Origin: Anaerolineae bacterium
GTDB lineage: Bacteria; Chloroflexota; Anaerolineae; Aggregatilineales; UBA2796
DNA: 7,252 nucleotides
Assembly: GCA_020851855.1 (NCBI GenBank)
Contig: JADZBY010000243.1
Location: 1-7,252, forward strand
Direction of reading: 5' to 3'
Shown: one piece after another, positions 5,778 through 7,252 of the stretch
Position numbering within the stretch: the first letter of the stretch is position 1
Layout: each line of letters opens with the position of its first letter
Notes under the pieces: generated by a model
The model's database searches: none
Told to the model about the DNA's origin: nothing
The model's input: only the letters and a program-made list of their open reading frames with translations
Made by a program: the position numbers and the translations under genes

Positions 5778-6663
5778 AGCCTTTCACGCCCGCCGATGTC
5801 ACGCCCTCGATGAAATAGCGCTGGAGCACCACGAACATGATCAGCATGGGCATCGTCGCCAGCAGCGTGCCCATCATCAGCAGGTTGTACGGCGTGTCGC
5901 GCTGGCCCTGGAGCAGGCTCAGGCCCACGGTCACGACGCGCGTATCCGGCGTATTGGCGATGACCAGCGGCCAGAGGAAGTCGTTCCACGCCGCCTGCAC
6001 CGTGATCACGGCGAACGCGGCCAGCGCCGGGGCGGAAAGCGGCAAGACGATGCGGCGCAGGATTTGCAGCGGATTCGCGCCGTCCAGCATGGCCGCTTCT
6101 TCGATTTCCAGCGGGATTTGCAAGAACGCCTGCCGCAACAGGAACATGGCAAACGCGCTGAAAATGCCCGGCACGATCAGCCCGGCGAACGTGTTGCGCC
6201 AGCCCAGCCCTCGCACCAGCGCAAACTCCGGGATGACGATGGCCTGAAAGGGGACCATGAGCAAGGCGATAGACAGCGCGAAGATCAGGTCGCGGCCCGG
6301 AAACCGGAAGCGCGCAAAACCATACGCCGCCAGCGAGCAGGTGATCAATTGGCCGAGTGTGCGGCCCAGCGTCATCAGCCCGGTGTTCACCAGGTAGCGG
6401 TTGAAATCTTCGCTGGTGCGGTACAGGCGGCTCAGGTTATCTGCGCACGAGATGTTTTCGGGCATGAGCTGAAGGGGAAGCCGGTTCAGCTCCGTGGGCG
6501 GCTTGCAGGCGGTGGACACCATCCAGACGAAGGGCAGGATCATGACCACCGCGCCGACGGCCAGGATGCCGACGCTGACCAGCCGCAGCGGCAGGCCGAG
6601 ATCGACTCCCTGGGGGCGGAAGTCTTCGCGCGTGGAGCCGCCGTCAGCGCCGTTTTCAGGCAT
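5776..6663 (-). CDS. Carbohydrate ABC transporter permease, MalG/UgpE type
   Basis: This 295-residue inner-membrane protein is one half of the channel of a CUT1-family sugar importer. After a polar N-terminus of about 24 residues come six likely helices near 28-49, 92-114, 126-150, 157-178, 208-235 and 258-281. The ATPase-docking EAA loop is complete: EAAMLDG at 189-195, nine residues, then IVLP at 205-208. The C-terminus GVTSAGVKG matches the conserved MalG-type ending (GLTAGAVKG). The start at 6663 overlaps the preceding permease by 8 nt (ATGCCTGA) and has GAGG 6 nt upstream, indicating translational coupling. The substrate is unknown; the sequence resembles sugar and glycerol-3-phosphate importers in general. 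The binding protein and ATPase are not in the window; in many such systems the ATPase is encoded elsewhere and shared. Confidence 0.92.
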   Translation of the reverse strand: MPENGADGGSTREDFRPQGVDLGLPLRLVSVGILAVGAVVMILPFVWMVSTACKPPTELNRLPLQLMPENISCADNLSRLYRTSEDFNRYLVNTGLMTLGRTLGQLITCSLAAYGFARFRFPGRDLIFALSIALLMVPFQAIVIPEFALVRGLGWRNTFAGLIVPGIFSAFAMFLLRQAFLQIPLEIEEAAMLDGANPLQILRRIVLPLSAPALAAFAVITVQAAWNDFLWPLVIANTPDTRVVTVGLSLLQGQRDTPYNLLMMGTLLATMPMLIMFVVLQRYFIEGVTSAGVKG

Positions 6664-7252
6664 GGCCCGCCTCGTAATATACCCAGCGTCGCTGCAACCG
6701 AAGCTGCACCAGGGTGAAGATGAGCGTGATCACGAACAGCACCAGCGCCACCGCCGAAGCGTAGCCGAACTCCGAGCGCCCGAAGCCGGATTGGTACAGC
6801 AGGAACGAGAGCGTTGTCGCGCTGCCATCCACGCCGCCGCGCACCGTGCGCGACGTCATGATGTACACCTGATCGAAGATCTGGAAGGCGTTGATGCTGC
6901 TCAGCACCAGCACCAGAAACGTTGTGGGCGAGAGCATGGGCAGCGTGACGCGCCGGAGAAGCTGCCAGCGGTTCGCGCCGTCGATGATCGCCGCCTCGTA
7001 GAGCACCGGCGGGATGTTTTGCAGCCCGGCCAGAAAGAGCACCATGTCAAAGCCCAGGCGCTGCCAGATGGTCACCACGGCGATGGGGATCAGCACCAGG
7101 TCCGGGCTGGTCAGCCACGCCGTATCACGCAGCCCAAACGGCGCGAGCACGTTCCCCACCAGCCCGTAGCGCGGCTGAAAGACCCACGTCCAGACCATCG
7201 ACGCGGCCACCGTGGACGTGACGACGGGCAGAAAATACACCGTGCGGAACAG
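6656..7252 (-). CDS. Carbohydrate ABC transporter permease, MalF/UgpA type (partial)
   Basis: The C-terminal 198 residues are visible; the gene runs off the window edge. Reading from 7252 the peptide starts LFRTVYFLPVVTSTVAAS, the well-known segment near the second helix of MalF/UgpA proteins. The valine in it should not be taken as a GTG start. The EAA loop is complete (EAAIIDG, then nine residues and VTLP, at about visible residues 86-105), giving contact with the ATPase. The GGVDGSATTLSFLLYQSGF stretch and a last helix (ALVLFVITLIFTLVQLRL) are typical of this family. It ends in RRWVYYEAGHA, with the TGA inside the start of the next permease. It should pair with that protein as a heterodimeric channel; a solute-binding protein gene is expected upstream, beyond 7252. 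Confidence 0.92.
   Translation of the reverse strand: MFRTVYFLPVVTSTVAASMVWTWVFQPRYGLVGNVLAPFGLRDTAWLTSPDLVLIPIAVVTIWQRLGFDMVLFLAGLQNIPPVLYEAAIIDGANRWQLLRRVTLPMLSPTTFLVLVLSSINAFQIFDQVYIMTSRTVRGGVDGSATTLSFLLYQSGFGRSEFGYASAVALVLFVITLIFTLVQLRLQRRWVYYEAGHA
6670..6673 (-). promoter_or_regulatory. Ribosome binding site for the MalG-type permease
   Basis: On the minus strand GAGG lies 6 nt before the ATG at 6663, inside the end of the preceding permease gene. It fixes the start that gives the 8-nt gene overlap. Confidence 0.6.

Noticed and set aside
5209..6717. Long open frame on the plus strand (502 codons) opposite the methyltransferase and permease
   Set aside because: Antisense to two well-supported genes and crossing their junction; the product is rich in Arg, Gln, His and Asp with no recognisable domain.
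7238..7240. GTG as the start of the MalF-type permease
   Set aside because: The frame stays open to the window edge and the upstream residues LFRT continue the conserved family segment, so this is an internal valine codon.
1..7252. CRISPR array, tRNA, rRNA, transposase, toxin-antitoxin or defence genes
   Set aside because: No regularly spaced repeats, no tRNA-like or rRNA-like sequence, and no matching protein motifs were seen on either strand.

Overview
The window is a GC-rich bacterial chromosome segment with ordinary, tightly packed genes and two short intergenic regions that carry palindromic repeats. Gene content, the long extracytoplasmic PBP2, and the style of the repeats (GTAGGGGCG-type palindromes, and a CCTCACCCCC...GGGGGTGAGG element) suggest a Chloroflexota-like organism, perhaps of the Anaerolineae. 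This is an inference from general style; no rRNA or marker gene is present to settle it.

Layout. Positions 1-3004 (+ strand) hold the end of a cell-shape operon: the C-terminus of MreC, complete MreD, and complete PBP2 (mrdA), the elongasome transpeptidase. Positions 3005-3139 are a convergent intergenic region with two perfect palindromes placed head to head. Positions 3140-4849 (- strand) encode a histidine ammonia-lyase in which the whole known active-site set can be recognised. Positions 4850-5145 are a 296-bp gene-free stretch with a composite repeat of about 142 bp, a short dyad upstream of the lyase, and several CTCTA/TAGAG half-sites. Positions 5146-7252 (- strand) are the downstream part of an operon: a partial MalF/UgpA-type permease, a MalG/UgpE-type permease overlapping it by 8 nt, and a class I SAM methyltransferase starting 9 nt after the second permease.

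How the genes work together. MreC, MreD and PBP2 form the membrane and periplasmic core of the rod-shape peptidoglycan machine. The two permeases make the membrane channel of a CUT1-type carbohydrate importer; its binding protein and ATPase are not in the window. The lyase has no other histidine-degradation gene beside it here. No CRISPR array, tRNA, rRNA, transposase, toxin-antitoxin pair or defence locus was seen. I found no clearly new biological system. The best leads are the two repeat elements, the cysteine-bearing insertion in PBP2, and the isolated, enlarged lyase.
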